Source: Devosia rhizoryzae (GTDB taxonomy: Bacteria > Pseudomonadota > Alphaproteobacteria > Rhizobiales > Devosiaceae). From it: a DNA stretch of 64,000 nt. A program made the position numbers and the translations under genes. The stretch is from positions 1,054,001-1,118,000 of the forward strand of contig NZ_CP068046.1 of assembly GCF_016698665.1 (NCBI RefSeq), given 5' to 3'. Position 1 is the stretch's first letter, and every line of letters starts with the position of its first letter. Under the pieces are notes generated by a model, which was given only the letters and a program-made list of their open reading frames with translations, did no database searches and was not told the origin of the DNA. This document shows positions 47,832 to 56,598 of the stretch, one piece after another.

Positions 47832-48230
47832 ATGAGCTTTTCCGATCCCATCGGCGATATGCTGACCCGCATCCGCAACGCTCAGGAGCGTCGCAAGAAT
47901 TCCGTTACGACGCCGGCTTCGACCCTTCGTGGTCGCGTGCTGGACGTTCTCCAGTCCGAGGGTTTCATCCGCGGCTACTCGGAGACCAAGTTCGAGAACG
48001 GTGCTGCCGAATACGAAATCGAACTCAAGTATTCGGAAAATGAAGGCGTGATCCGCACCATCGAGCGCGTTTCCCGTCCAGGCCGCCGCGTCTACGCGTC
48101 GGTGAAGAATATCCCGCAGGTGGCCAATGGCCTGGGTGTCTCGATCCTCTCCACCCCCAAGGGTGTGATGGCCGATCACGAAGCCAAGGCTGCCAATGTG
48201 GGCGGCGAGGTACTCTGCCGCGTCTTCTAA
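47832..48230 (+). CDS. rpsH: 30S ribosomal protein S8
   Basis: A 132-residue S8 that binds the 16S central domain and, in E. coli, represses the spc operon. It begins [18 protein letters not shown] and has the C-terminal [26 protein letters not shown] lies just upstream. Confidence 0.98.
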   Translation: MSFSDPIGDMLTRIRNAQERRKNSVTTPASTLRGRVLDVLQSEGFIRGYSETKFENGAAEYEIELKYSENEGVIRTIERVSRPGRRVYASVKNIPQVANGLGVSILSTPKGVMADHEAKAANVGGEVLCRVF

Positions 48231-48262
48231 GGCGCGGCAAGACGATGACTCAAGGATAGAAT

Positions 48263-48796
48263 ATGTCACGTACTGGCAAGAAACCGGTGGCCCCGGTAAG
48301 CGGCGTTGCGGTAACGATCAATGATCGTACCGTCTCGGCCAAGGGCCCAAAGGGCGAGCTCAGCATCGTTCTGATGGATGAGGTCAATGTCGAGCAGGGG
48401 GACAATGGCGTGTCCATTACCCCGTCCAACGACACCCGTGAGGCTCGGGCCGCCTGGGGTACCACCCGCGCGCTGATCCAGAACATGGTCACCGGTGTGA
48501 GCGCCGGCTACGAAAAGCGTCTGGCCATCCAGGGCGTTGGTTACCGCGCCGCGATGCAGGGCAAGGACGTCAAGCTCTCGCTCGGTTTCAGCCATGAAGT
48601 GGTGTATCAGGCTCCGCAGGGCATCACCCTTGCCGTTCCGGCACCGACGGAAATCGTCGTCACCGGCATCGACAAGCAGCAGGTTGGCCAGGTTGCGGCC
48701 GAGATCCGCAGCTGGCGTCCCCCCGAGCCCTACAAGGGCAAGGGCGTGCGTTACGCTGGCGAGCAGGTCTTCCGCAAAGAAGGCAAGAAGAAGTAA
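48263..48796 (+). CDS. rplF: 50S ribosomal protein L6
   Basis: A 177-residue L6 near the sarcin-ricin loop. The C-terminal [17 protein letters not shown] motif is diagnostic. It lies 32 bases after rpsH and 12 before rplR. Confidence 0.98.
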   Translation: MSRTGKKPVAPVSGVAVTINDRTVSAKGPKGELSIVLMDEVNVEQGDNGVSITPSNDTREARAAWGTTRALIQNMVTGVSAGYEKRLAIQGVGYRAAMQGKDVKLSLGFSHEVVYQAPQGITLAVPAPTEIVVTGIDKQQVGQVAAEIRSWRPPEPYKGKGVRYAGEQVFRKEGKKK

Positions 48797-48808
48797 GGAG
48801 CGCCGGAA

Positions 48809-49171
48809 ATGGCAATTTCTGCAAAGGGTGCGGATCGCCGCAAGGCCCGTGTCCGCAAGGCGCTCAAGGCTCGTGCCTTTGGTCGTCCCCGTCTGTCGGT
48901 TTTCCGTTCGGACAAGAATATCTACGCCCAGATCATCGACGACGCGAATGGCCGTACGCTGGCCGCCGCTTCGACCCTCGAGAAGGACTTCAAGAGTTCT
49001 ACCTCGAACGGCGCAACCACCGAAGCTGCAGCTGCCATCGGCAAGCTGATCGCCGAGCGTGGCCAGCAGGCCGGGGTTGGCGAGGTTGTGTTCGACCGTG
49101 GCGCCTACATCTATCACGGCCGTGTTAAGGCCCTTGCAGACGCTGCCCGTGAGGGCGGTCTGCAGTTCTAA
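48809..49171 (+). CDS. rplR: 50S ribosomal protein L18
   Basis: A 120-residue L18, 5S rRNA-binding. Conserved [18 protein letters not shown] and the terminal [24 protein letters not shown] are read as short blocks. AAGGAG precedes the ATG. Confidence 0.98.
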   Translation: MAISAKGADRRKARVRKALKARAFGRPRLSVFRSDKNIYAQIIDDANGRTLAAASTLEKDFKSSTSNGATTEAAAAIGKLIAERGQQAGVGEVVFDRGAYIYHGRVKALADAAREGGLQF

Positions 49172-49191
49172 CCCGGCGAGGAAAAGATAAA

Positions 49192-49725
49192 ATGAGCAGA
49201 GACGTACAAGAGCGCGAAAGCGAGTTCGTCGATCGCCTGGTTCACATCAACCGTGTGGCCAAGGTTGTGAAGGGCGGCAAGCGCTTTGGTTTCGCAGCCC
49301 TCGTCGTTGTTGGTGACCAAAAGGGTCGCGTCGGCTTCGGCCACGGCAAGGCCCGCGAAGTTCCAGAAGCGATCCGCAAGGCAACCGAACAGGCCAAGCG
49401 CCAGATGATCCGCGTGCCGCTGCGCGACGCCCGGACCCTCCATCACGACATCACCGGCCGCCACGGCGCCGGCAAGGTCGTGCTGCGTGCCGCCGTTCCT
49501 GGTACCGGCATCATCGCCGGTGGTCCGATGCGCGCCGTGTTCGAGACCCTTGGGATCAACGACATCGTTGCCAAGTCGACCGGTACCTCGAACCCCTACA
49601 ACATGGTCCGCGCCACTTTCGACGCTCTCAAGAATGTCGATAGCCCGCGCTCGGTGGCTGCCCGTCGCGGCCTCAAGGTTTCCGAACTGCAGGCTCGCCG
49701 CGGCGAAGCTGCCGTCGAAGCCTGA
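49192..49725 (+). CDS. rpsE: 30S ribosomal protein S5
   Basis: A 177-residue S5 with the dsRBD-like N-terminal domain. The [18 protein letters not shown] loop, where spectinomycin-resistance changes arise in other bacteria, looks wild type. The C-terminal domain has the [19 protein letters not shown] segment. Confidence 0.98.
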   Translation: MSRDVQERESEFVDRLVHINRVAKVVKGGKRFGFAALVVVGDQKGRVGFGHGKAREVPEAIRKATEQAKRQMIRVPLRDARTLHHDITGRHGAGKVVLRAAVPGTGIIAGGPMRAVFETLGINDIVAKSTGTSNPYNMVRATFDALKNVDSPRSVAARRGLKVSELQARRGEAAVEA

Positions 49726-49745
49726 TAGGGCCCTGGAGAACTATT

Positions 49746-49934
49746 ATGGCTGATGGCAAGACCATTACCGTGCAGCAGATCGGTTCGCCGATCCGCCGCG
49801 AGAAGAGCCAGCGCGCGACCCTGATCGGTCTCGGGCTCAACAAGATGAACAAGCAGCGTGAGCTGGTTGATACGCCCGAAGTTCGCGGCATGATCAACAA
49901 GATCCCGCACCTCGTCCGTGTCGTCGGCGAGTAA
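49746..49934 (+). CDS. rpmD: 50S ribosomal protein L30
   Basis: A 62-residue L30. It has [34 protein letters not shown] and the C-terminal [11 protein letters not shown]. It is between rpsE and rplO as in the standard spc order. Confidence 0.97.
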   Translation: MADGKTITVQQIGSPIRREKSQRATLIGLGLNKMNKQRELVDTPEVRGMINKIPHLVRVVGE

Positions 49935-49944
49935 GGGAGCTATC

Positions 49945-50445
49945 ATGACCCGTTTGAATGAACTCCGGGACAATCCCGGCTCCTCCAAGACCCGCGTTCG
50001 CGTGGGTCGTGGTATCGGTTCGGGCGTCGGCAAGACCGGTGGCCGCGGCGGCAAGGGCCAGACGGCTCGTGCCGGTGTCGCGATCAACGGCTTTGAAGGC
50101 GGCCAGATGCCGCTCCACATGCGTATGCCGAAGCGCGGCTTCAATGCTTGGAATCCGAAGGATTTCAACGAAGTCCGCATCGACCGCCTGCAGGCCTATA
50201 TCGACAGCGGCAAGCTCGACACCAGCGGTGTCGTCGACGCCGCAGCAATGGTCGCAGCCGGCCTCATCCGTCGTCCCAAGGATGGCGTGCGTCTGATCGG
50301 CTCCGAAGGCTTCTCGGCCAAGAACGTTTCGTTCAATGTCGACTACGCTACCAAGGGCGCTGCCGCTGCTATCGAAGCTGCCGGTGGCAAGCTCGACCTC
50401 ATCCCGGTCAAAGAGACCTGGAAGAAGACCCCCTACGCCAAGTAA
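49945..50445 (+). CDS. rplO: 50S ribosomal protein L15
   Basis: A 166-residue L15. The glycine/arginine-rich N-terminal segment (RVGRGIGSGVGKTGGRGGKGQ, read in part) is family-defining. The ATG at 49945 follows AAGGGAG; a longer frame from 49918 overlaps rpmD without support. A terminator-like hairpin sits 12 bases after the stop. Confidence 0.97.
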   Translation: MTRLNELRDNPGSSKTRVRVGRGIGSGVGKTGGRGGKGQTARAGVAINGFEGGQMPLHMRMPKRGFNAWNPKDFNEVRIDRLQAYIDSGKLDTSGVVDAAAMVAAGLIRRPKDGVRLIGSEGFSAKNVSFNVDYATKGAAAAIEAAGGKLDLIPVKETWKKTPYAK

Positions 50446-50457
50446 TCCACTCGGCAG

Positions 50458-50493
50458 GACGTACCCGACTCAAAGTTTGGGTGCGTCTTTTTG
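50458..50493 (+). terminator. Rho-independent terminator-like hairpin between rplO and secY
   Basis: GACGTACCC pairs with GGGTGCGTC (nine pairs, one of them G-U) around a 12-base loop, followed by a run of T. It lies 12 bases past rplO in a 229-base gap, the longest in the S10-spc-alpha block. Stem and T run are good enough for real termination, partial or full. Confidence 0.75.
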
Positions 50494-50674
50494 GTTTGTT
50501 GCGCCGGGGTTGCAGTCCCATATGCTCCTCGTGCGCTCCGAGCGCACCTGGCCTTCAAGGCATCGGGCGGGCAGTGGCAACCGGTTTTCCGCTCCGCACG
50601 ATGCGCAATAAATGACTGGGGCGGCGTCCCACGTTCGATCCGAACGATGCCGGTCCTGGCCATAGGAGCGATAT

Positions 50675-52012
50675 ATGGCGTCCGCAGCCGAACAGCTGGC
50701 ACGTAATCTTTCTTTCTCGACCTTTTCGAAGGCGAAAGCCCTGCAGCAGCGCATCTGGTTCACACTGGGCGCGCTGCTTGTTTATCGCTTGGGCACTTTC
50801 ATTCCCGTTCCGGGCATCGATCCCGACGCTTTCCGCGCGACGTTCGAACAGTCGCAGCAGGGCATCATCGGCATGTTCAACATGTTCTCCGGTGGTGCGG
50901 TCGAGCGTATGGCGATCTTCGCCCTCAACCTCATTCCCTACATCACCGCTTCGATCGTGGTGCAGGTGATCGCCACGGCGTCGCCGCGCCTCGAAGCCCT
51001 CAAGAAAGAGGGTGAGGCGGGCCGCCGCAAGATGAACCAGTACACCCGCTACCTCGCGGTCGTGTTCTGTATGGTTCAGGCCTATGGCATTGCTGTGGGT
51101 CTTGAAGGCAGCCAGGGCGTCGTTCTCAACCCGGGTTGGTTCTTCCGTATCTCGACCGTTATTACGCTGGTCGGTGGGACCATGTTCCTGATGTGGTTGG
51201 GTGAGCAGATTACCGCCCGCGGCGTCGGCAACGGTATTTCGCTGATCATCTTCGCTGGTATCGTGGCCAACCTGCCATCCACTGTGGCACAGACCCTCGA
51301 ACTCAGCCGTACCGGGGCGCTGCCGGCCTTTGCAGGCATCGGCATGATCCTTCTGGCCCTCGTGGTAATTGCGGTCATCGTGTTCTTCGAACGCGCCCAG
51401 CGCCGCTTGTTGATCCAGTATCCAAAGCGCCAGGTCGGCAACAAGATGTTCCAGGGCGAAAGCTCGCATCTGCCGCTCAAGCTCAACACTTCGGGCGTTA
51501 TCCCGGTAATCTTCGGCTCTTCGCTTCTGCTGCTGCCGGCGACCATTGCGTCGTTTGCCGCGCAGGGCAACGCGCCGGGCTGGCTGACCACTGTGACGGC
51601 GCTGCTGGGCCGTGGGCAACCGCTTTATCTGGCGCTCTTTGCCTTCCTCATCATCTTCTTTGCCTTCTTCTACACGGCCATCGTCTTCAACCCGACCGAG
51701 ACGGCTGACAATCTCAAGCGCTCCGGCGGCTTCATCCCGGGCATTCGTCCGGGTGAGCGCACCGCGCAGCACATCGACTATGTGTTGACGCGCATCACCG
51801 TTGTAGGTGCCTTGTACCTGACCTTCGTGGCGCTGATTCCCGAAGTGATGTTCAGCCAGCTGGCCGTCAGCCAGTTCATCGGCGGCACGTCGCTCCTGAT
51901 CATGGTGACGGTGACTTTGGACACCATCACGCAGATCCAGAGCCATCTGGTCGCGCAGCAGTATGAAGGGCTCTTGAAGAAGTCCCGTCTTGGTGGAGGC
52001 AAGCGTCGATGA
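50675..52012 (+). CDS. secY: Preprotein translocase subunit SecY
   Basis: A 445-residue ten-helix channel of the Sec translocon, inner membrane. It has the first helix LGALLVYRLGTFIPVPGI, the plug-like MFNMFSGGAVERMAIFAL (short blocks) and the cytoplasmic C-tail. ATAGGAGCG precedes the ATG at 50675. Its stop overlaps adk by four bases (ATGA). Confidence 0.98.
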   Translation: MASAAEQLARNLSFSTFSKAKALQQRIWFTLGALLVYRLGTFIPVPGIDPDAFRATFEQSQQGIIGMFNMFSGGAVERMAIFALNLIPYITASIVVQVIATASPRLEALKKEGEAGRRKMNQYTRYLAVVFCMVQAYGIAVGLEGSQGVVLNPGWFFRISTVITLVGGTMFLMWLGEQITARGVGNGISLIIFAGIVANLPSTVAQTLELSRTGALPAFAGIGMILLALVVIAVIVFFERAQRRLLIQYPKRQVGNKMFQGESSHLPLKLNTSGVIPVIFGSSLLLLPATIASFAAQGNAPGWLTTVTALLGRGQPLYLALFAFLIIFFAFFYTAIVFNPTETADNLKRSGGFIPGIRPGERTAQHIDYVLTRITVVGALYLTFVALIPEVMFSQLAVSQFIGGTSLLIMVTVTLDTITQIQSHLVAQQYEGLLKKSRLGGGKRR

Positions 52013-52572
52013 GATTGATCCTGTTGGGCCCGCCGGGGGCGGGGAAGGGCACCCAGGCCAAGATCTTGGTGGAGGCCTATGGCATCCCCCAGCTGTCGAC
52101 CGGTGACATCCTCCGGTCGGCCATTGCCGACCAGACCCAGCTCGGGCTCGAAGCCAAGGCGATCATGGATCGAGGCGACCTCGTTTCCGACGCCATCGTC
52201 AATGGCATCGTCTCGGAACGCCTCGATGCCGAAGACTGCAAGCCAGGCTTCATCCTCGACGGCTTCCCGCGCACCATCGCGCAGGCCGAGGCCCTCGACG
52301 GCATGCTGGCTGACAAGGGCGTTGCGCTCGACGCCGTCATCGAGCTCAAGGCGGATGCCGATGAGCTGGTGCGCCGCGTAATCCAGCGGTCTAAGGACAG
52401 CAACCGTCCGGACGACAATCCGGACGTGATCCGCAAGCGCCTCGATGTCTACCAGAGCAGCACGGCTCCGCTGGTCGACTATTATGGTCGCCAGAACTTG
52501 GTCAAAACTGTCGACGGCATGTCGCCCGTCGAAGAAGTCACCGACGCAATCAAGTCCGCGCTCGGCAAGTAA
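52009..52572 (+). CDS. adk: Adenylate kinase (short-LID form)
   Basis: A 187-residue adenylate kinase converting AMP plus ATP to two ADP. The P-loop is GPPGAGKGT (7-15) and the AMP-binding segment is STGDILRSAI. The LID is the short type, without the 27-residue zinc or sheet insertion of E. coli (about 214 residues). The DGFPRT motif is intact. It overlaps secY. A GAGCCGGGCAG/CTGCTCGGTTC stem follows its stop (52576-52609) without a T run. Confidence 0.97.
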   Translation: MRLILLGPPGAGKGTQAKILVEAYGIPQLSTGDILRSAIADQTQLGLEAKAIMDRGDLVSDAIVNGIVSERLDAEDCKPGFILDGFPRTIAQAEALDGMLADKGVALDAVIELKADADELVRRVIQRSKDSNRPDDNPDVIRKRLDVYQSSTAPLVDYYGRQNLVKTVDGMSPVEEVTDAIKSALGK

Positions 52573-52745
52573 TTCGAGCCGGGCAGGGGCTGTTGACTCT
52601 GCTCGGTTCTATCCTTAAAGAACCGCACCAGTCTCATGGATCATTGGGCTGGATTCGGTTCTCCCTTAGTTGGGGGTCGAAATCCGGTCCCTTGTTGTTT
52701 AAAGGCACCCGCCGCGATGGCGCGTGTGAATGAAGGAGAGCAGAC

Positions 52746-53114
52746 GTGGCTCGTATTGCTGGCGTCAACATCCCGACGAATAAGCGCGTGGTCATCGCGC
52801 TGCAGTATATTCACGGGATCGGCGACAAGTTCGCCAAGGATATCACCGAGAAGGTCGGTATTCCGGCCGAGCGCCGTGTCAATGAACTGACCGACGCCGA
52901 AGTCATCCAGATCCGTGAAGCCATCGACCGCGATTACGTCGTGGAAGGCGATCTTCGCCGCAACGTGGCGATGAACATCAAGCGCCTGATGGATCTTGGT
53001 AACTATCGTGGCCTGCGCCACCGCCGTGGCCTTCCGGTCCGCGGTCAGCGCACCCACACCAATGCCCGCACCCGCAAGGGTCCGGCCAAGCCGATCGCCG
53101 GCAAGAAGAAGTAA
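52746..53114 (+). CDS. rpsM: 30S ribosomal protein S13
   Basis: A 122-residue S13 of the 30S head. It begins [15 protein letters not shown] (GTG start at 52746, GAGAG upstream) and ends in [18 protein letters not shown]. First gene of the alpha group. A 130-base gap separates it from rpsK. Confidence 0.97.
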   Translation: MARIAGVNIPTNKRVVIALQYIHGIGDKFAKDITEKVGIPAERRVNELTDAEVIQIREAIDRDYVVEGDLRRNVAMNIKRLMDLGNYRGLRHRRGLPVRGQRTHTNARTRKGPAKPIAGKKK

Positions 53115-53244
53115 TCTCTGTTTCCCGCGGACGCGGGGCAGGTGTTTGGATTGGAAGGGCGGGGCAAGCTTTTTGGCTTGCACCGTTTCTTCCGTGGTGG
53201 AGCTGCTGGCATTACGGCAGCGCCGATACCCATCGAGGAAATGA

Positions 53245-53637
53245 ATGGCTAAGACTGATACCGCGCGCGTCAAGCGCAAGGAACGCAAGAACATTACGTC
53301 TGGCGTTGCCCACGTGAACGCTTCGTTCAACAACACCATGGTCACCATCGCCGACATGCAGGGCAACACGATTTCGTGGTCGTCCTCGGGCGTGATGGGC
53401 TTCAAGGGCTCGCGCAAGTCGACCCCCTATGCTGCTCAGGTTGCTGCCGAAGATGCTGCCAAGAAGGCGCAGGAACACGGCATGAAGACCCTTGAGGTCG
53501 AAGTTCGCGGTCCGGGTTCAGGCCGTGAGTCTGCTCTGCGTGCCCTCCAGGCCGCTGGCTTCAACGTAACCTCGATCCGCGACGTCACGTCGATCCCGCA
53601 CAATGGCTGCCGTCCGCGCAAGCGGCGCCGCGTCTAA
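53245..53637 (+). CDS. rpsK: 30S ribosomal protein S11
   Basis: A 130-residue S11 at the platform. It has the [18 protein letters not shown] core and ends [24 protein letters not shown] is the ribosome-binding site region. Two hairpins lie between it and rpoA. Confidence 0.98.
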   Translation: MAKTDTARVKRKERKNITSGVAHVNASFNNTMVTIADMQGNTISWSSSGVMGFKGSRKSTPYAAQVAAEDAAKKAQEHGMKTLEVEVRGPGSGRESALRALQAAGFNVTSIRDVTSIPHNGCRPRKRRRV

Positions 53638-53654
53638 TCTAGACCATTGGATAC

Positions 53655-53715
53655 CTCCCGGCTTCGCGGCCGGGAGTCCTATTGTGTTTGCGGCGGAGCG
53701 GCCTTTGCGGCCGCT
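53655..53715 (+). promoter_or_regulatory. Two tandem hairpins between rpsK and rpoA
   Basis: CTCCCGGC/GCCGGGAG with a six-base loop (53655-53676), then AGCGGCC/GGCCGCT with a five-base loop (53697-53715). Neither has a T run. They precede the rpoA ribosome-binding site by 10 bases and may shape processing or S4-type translational control. Confidence 0.5.
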
Positions 53716-53733
53716 AATTTGAAAGGACATACC

Positions 53734-54753
53734 GTGACGATCCAGAGGAACTGGCAGGAACTTATCAAGCCGACCAAGCTGGACTTTGTTTCGGGCAGCG
53801 ATAACGCGCGCGTGGCCTCGGTGGTTGCCGAGCCGCTTGAGCGCGGATACGGGCTTACTCTTGGTAACGCCCTGCGTCGCGTGCTGCTGTCGTCGCTCCA
53901 GGGCGCGGCAGTGACGGCAATCCAGATTGACGGCATTCTGCATGAATTCTCGTCTCTCCCGGGCGTGCGCGAGGACATCACCGACCTCGTTCTCAACGTC
54001 AAGGAAATCGCGCTCAAGATGGGCGGCGAAGGCCCCAAGCGCCTGACCCTCTCCAAGCAGGGCCCGGCTTCGGTCACTGCCGGCGACATCAAGGTCTCCG
54101 GCGATATCGAAGTGCTCAACCCCGATCTCGTCATCTGCCATCTCGATGATGGTGCCGAGATCAATATCGAGTTCACCGTCAATACCGGCAAGGGCTATGT
54201 CCCGGCCGAGAAAAACCGTCCTGAAGACGCGCCGATCGGCTATATCCCGGTCGACTCGCTGTTCTCGCCGGTTCGTCGCGTGAGCTACAAGGTCGATGCC
54301 ACCCGTGCCGGTGAATCGCTCGACAAGGACAAGCTGACCCTTCAGGTCGAAACCAATGGCGCGATCTCGCCGGAAGATGCCGTGGCCTATGCCGCCCGCA
54401 TTCTCCAGGATCAGCTGTCGGTCTTCGTCAACTTCGAAGAGCCCACCAAGGAAAAGGCCCAGGACTCGGTTCCCGAACTGGCCTTCAACCCGGCGCTGCT
54501 CAAGAAGGTCGACGAGCTCGAACTGTCGGTCCGCTCGGCCAACTGCCTCAAGAACGACAACATCGTTTACATCGGCGACCTGATCCAGAAGACGGAAGCC
54601 GAGATGCTGCGGACCCCCAATTTCGGCCGCAAGTCGCTCAATGAAATCAAGGAGGTCCTGGCACAGATGGGGCTTCATCTCGGAATGGACGTCAACAACT
54701 GGCCGCCCGAGAATATCGATGACCTCGCCAAGCGCTACGAAGATCATTACTGA
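53734..54753 (+). CDS. rpoA: DNA-directed RNA polymerase subunit alpha
   Basis: A 339-residue alpha subunit. The N-terminal assembly domain has [20 protein letters not shown] and the C-terminal DNA/activator-binding domain has [13 protein letters not shown] and [13 protein letters not shown] 53734 with AAAGGA upstream is the natural start; an upstream extension to 53647 has no conservation. Confidence 0.98.
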   Translation: MTIQRNWQELIKPTKLDFVSGSDNARVASVVAEPLERGYGLTLGNALRRVLLSSLQGAAVTAIQIDGILHEFSSLPGVREDITDLVLNVKEIALKMGGEGPKRLTLSKQGPASVTAGDIKVSGDIEVLNPDLVICHLDDGAEINIEFTVNTGKGYVPAEKNRPEDAPIGYIPVDSLFSPVRRVSYKVDATRAGESLDKDKLTLQVETNGAISPEDAVAYAARILQDQLSVFVNFEEPTKEKAQDSVPELAFNPALLKKVDELELSVRSANCLKNDNIVYIGDLIQKTEAEMLRTPNFGRKSLNEIKEVLAQMGLHLGMDVNNWPPENIDDLAKRYEDHY

Positions 54754-54787
54754 TCCGGCGCCGCCCAAGACCTTTAGGAGATAACCC

Positions 54788-55216
54788 ATGCGACACGGTA
54801 ATCGCGGCCGCAAACTCAGCCGAACCGCTTCTCACCGCAAGGCCATGTTCGCCAACATGTCCGCCGCGCTGATCAAGCACGAACAGATCGTCACCACGCT
54901 TCCCAAGGCCAAGGACCTCCGTCCGATCGTCGAGAAGCTCATCACCCTCGGCAAGCGCGGCGACCTCCACGCCCGCCGCCAGGCCATCTCGCAGATCCGC
55001 GACGAAGGCCAGGTGCAGAAGCTTTTCGCCGTGCTCGGCCCGCGCTATGCCGAACGCCAGGGCGGCTATATCCGCATCCTCAAGGCTGGCTTCCGCTACG
55101 GTGACAACGCCCCGCTGGCCGTGATCGAATTCGTCGATCGCGACGTCGATGCCAAGGGCCAGGATTCTGGTCCGGTCTTCACGCGTGACGATGAAGATGA
55201 ATCTGTAGCAGCGTAA
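54788..55216 (+). CDS. rplQ: 50S ribosomal protein L17
   Basis: A 142-residue L17. It starts [17 protein letters not shown], and an acidic C-terminal tail of about 20 residues (DDEDES region) follows the conserved [15 protein letters not shown]. Last gene of the ribosomal cluster, followed by a terminator. Confidence 0.97.
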   Translation: MRHGNRGRKLSRTASHRKAMFANMSAALIKHEQIVTTLPKAKDLRPIVEKLITLGKRGDLHARRQAISQIRDEGQVQKLFAVLGPRYAERQGGYIRILKAGFRYGDNAPLAVIEFVDRDVDAKGQDSGPVFTRDDEDESVAA

Positions 55217-55241
55217 GCTGGTCTAGATTTAGTTTTGGAAC

Positions 55242-55274
55242 GCGGCCTCGGGAGATCGGGGCCGCTTTTCTTTT
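55242..55274 (+). terminator. Intrinsic terminator of the alpha operon
   Basis: GCGGCC pairs with GGCCGC around an inner TCGG-GAGA-TCGG loop, followed by TTTTCTTTT. It lies 25 bases after the rplQ stop. Confidence 0.88.
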
Positions 55275-55288
55275 GGGGCGTCTATCAG

Positions 55289-55409
55289 TAGACCTCATCC
55301 TGAGGTGCGAAGCGCAGCGCAGCCTCGAAGGACGAGGTCGTGCCGCCCACATAGTGCCACGCCTCGTGGTTCGAGGCTGCGCTGCGCTTCGCACCTCACC
55401 ATGAGGCTA
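55289..55409. repeat. Intergenic palindromic element, family A, copy 3 (long form)
   Basis: Arms of about 52 bases share an insert, GTGCGAAGCGCAGCGCAGCCTCGAA, absent from copies 1 and 2. The left arm is TAGACCTCATCCTGAG...GGACGAGGTCG, and the right arm CCTCGTGGTTCGAGGC...CACCATGAGGCTA. Each arm can form its own hairpin. It lies between the rplQ terminator and the SDR gene. Confidence 0.88.
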
Positions 55410-55423
55410 CGGAGAGAGCATCC

Positions 55424-56467
55424 ATGAGCACAGTTCTCGTCACCGGCGCATCCGGCTTTGTCGCCAAGCACTTGATCGGGCAACTGCTCGAGGCCGGATA
55501 TGACGTCCGTGGCACCGTGCGTGGGCAAAACAAGGTGCCCGGCATCTGGGCGGCTGTCGATGCTTTGGCGCCCGGTAAGGCTGCCCAGCTGGAGCTCGTA
55601 GAGGCAGACCTCCTCAGTGATGCGGGTTGGGCGGGAGCCATGATTGGCGTCGACGCCGTGATGCATGTGGCTGCGGCCATTCTTGGCGTTGAACCCAAGA
55701 ACCCTGATGTGGTTGTGCGGCCAGCGGTTGAAGGTACGGAGCGGGTTCTGCGCTTCGCCCATGCTGCAGGCGTCAAGCGGGTGATAATGACCTCGTCCAT
55801 CGCTACCGTCGGCTATGGCCACGGCCACGTGACCGGCAAGCGCATCTATACCGAAGAGCATTTCACCGACCTCGGGGCGATGCGGCACTCGTGGGCCTAT
55901 TGCATGGGCAAGACCAAGGCTGAACGCGCCGCCTGGGCGTTCGCCGATGCAAATGGCATGGAACTGACCACGATCCATCCCGGCGCGATCCTCGGGCCGG
56001 CACTGGATCCGGAAGCCTCGATCTCGCTGGGCATGGTCACTGGTCTTCTGGATGGTTCGACTCCGGCAATGCCGCGCATCGGCTTTGCCATCAGCGATGT
56101 CCGCGACGTTGCCGCCATGCACCTGGCGGCGTTGCAGAAGCCCGAGAGCATCGGTCAGCGCTATCTCTGCACCAGCCCGTTCACGCGCTATGACGAAGTC
56201 GCTGCCATCCTGCGCCGCGCGTATCCAGATCGCCCGATCACGGTCAAATCCGTGCCCGACTGGATCATCCGCCTGATGGTGCCGTTCAACGGCACGATCC
56301 GTCAGATCATCAACGACATCGGCAACGAGAAGCACTTTGACGGCAGCAAGGGCGAACGGCTGCTCGGGCGGCCTTACCATACGCCGGAAGAGGCTGTGCT
56401 GAGCGCAGCGGACAGTGCGCTGCGGTTTGGGTTGGTGAAGCCGGCGTCCACGAAAGTCACTGCCTAA
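55424..56467 (+). CDS. NAD-dependent epimerase/dehydratase (dihydroflavonol reductase-like extended SDR)
   Basis: A 347-residue extended short-chain dehydrogenase. The NAD motif is TGASGFVAKHL near residue 7, and the active site shows TSSIATVGYG and YCMGK (Y-x3-K). The pattern matches dihydroflavonol-4-reductase-like bacterial proteins, whose substrates are largely unknown. ACGGAGAG precedes the ATG, 15 bases after the family A repeat. It ends five bases before family B copy 2. Confidence 0.9.
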   Translation: MSTVLVTGASGFVAKHLIGQLLEAGYDVRGTVRGQNKVPGIWAAVDALAPGKAAQLELVEADLLSDAGWAGAMIGVDAVMHVAAAILGVEPKNPDVVVRPAVEGTERVLRFAHAAGVKRVIMTSSIATVGYGHGHVTGKRIYTEEHFTDLGAMRHSWAYCMGKTKAERAAWAFADANGMELTTIHPGAILGPALDPEASISLGMVTGLLDGSTPAMPRIGFAISDVRDVAAMHLAALQKPESIGQRYLCTSPFTRYDEVAAILRRAYPDRPITVKSVPDWIIRLMVPFNGTIRQIINDIGNEKHFDGSKGERLLGRPYHTPEEAVLSAADSALRFGLVKPASTKVTA

Positions 56468-56471
56468 ACTG

Positions 56472-56573
56472 CCCCCACCCAACCTCCCCCGTAAGGCGGG
56501 GGATGAGCTTGATCGAGCCAAGCCCACCGGCGGTGCTCCTCCCCCTTCTGCAGGGGGAGGCTGGGTGGGGGTC
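56472..56573. repeat. Intergenic palindromic element, family B, copy 2
   Basis: CCCCCACCCAACC and GGCTGGGTGGGGG pair as outer stem; inside are CCTCCCCC/GGGGGATG and CCTCCCCC/GGGGGAGG hairpins. It is highly similar to copy 1 at 13489-13589. It lies between the 3' ends of two convergent genes. Confidence 0.85.
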
Positions 56574-56598
56574 GTATCCCCACCCACGAAGCTCACGC

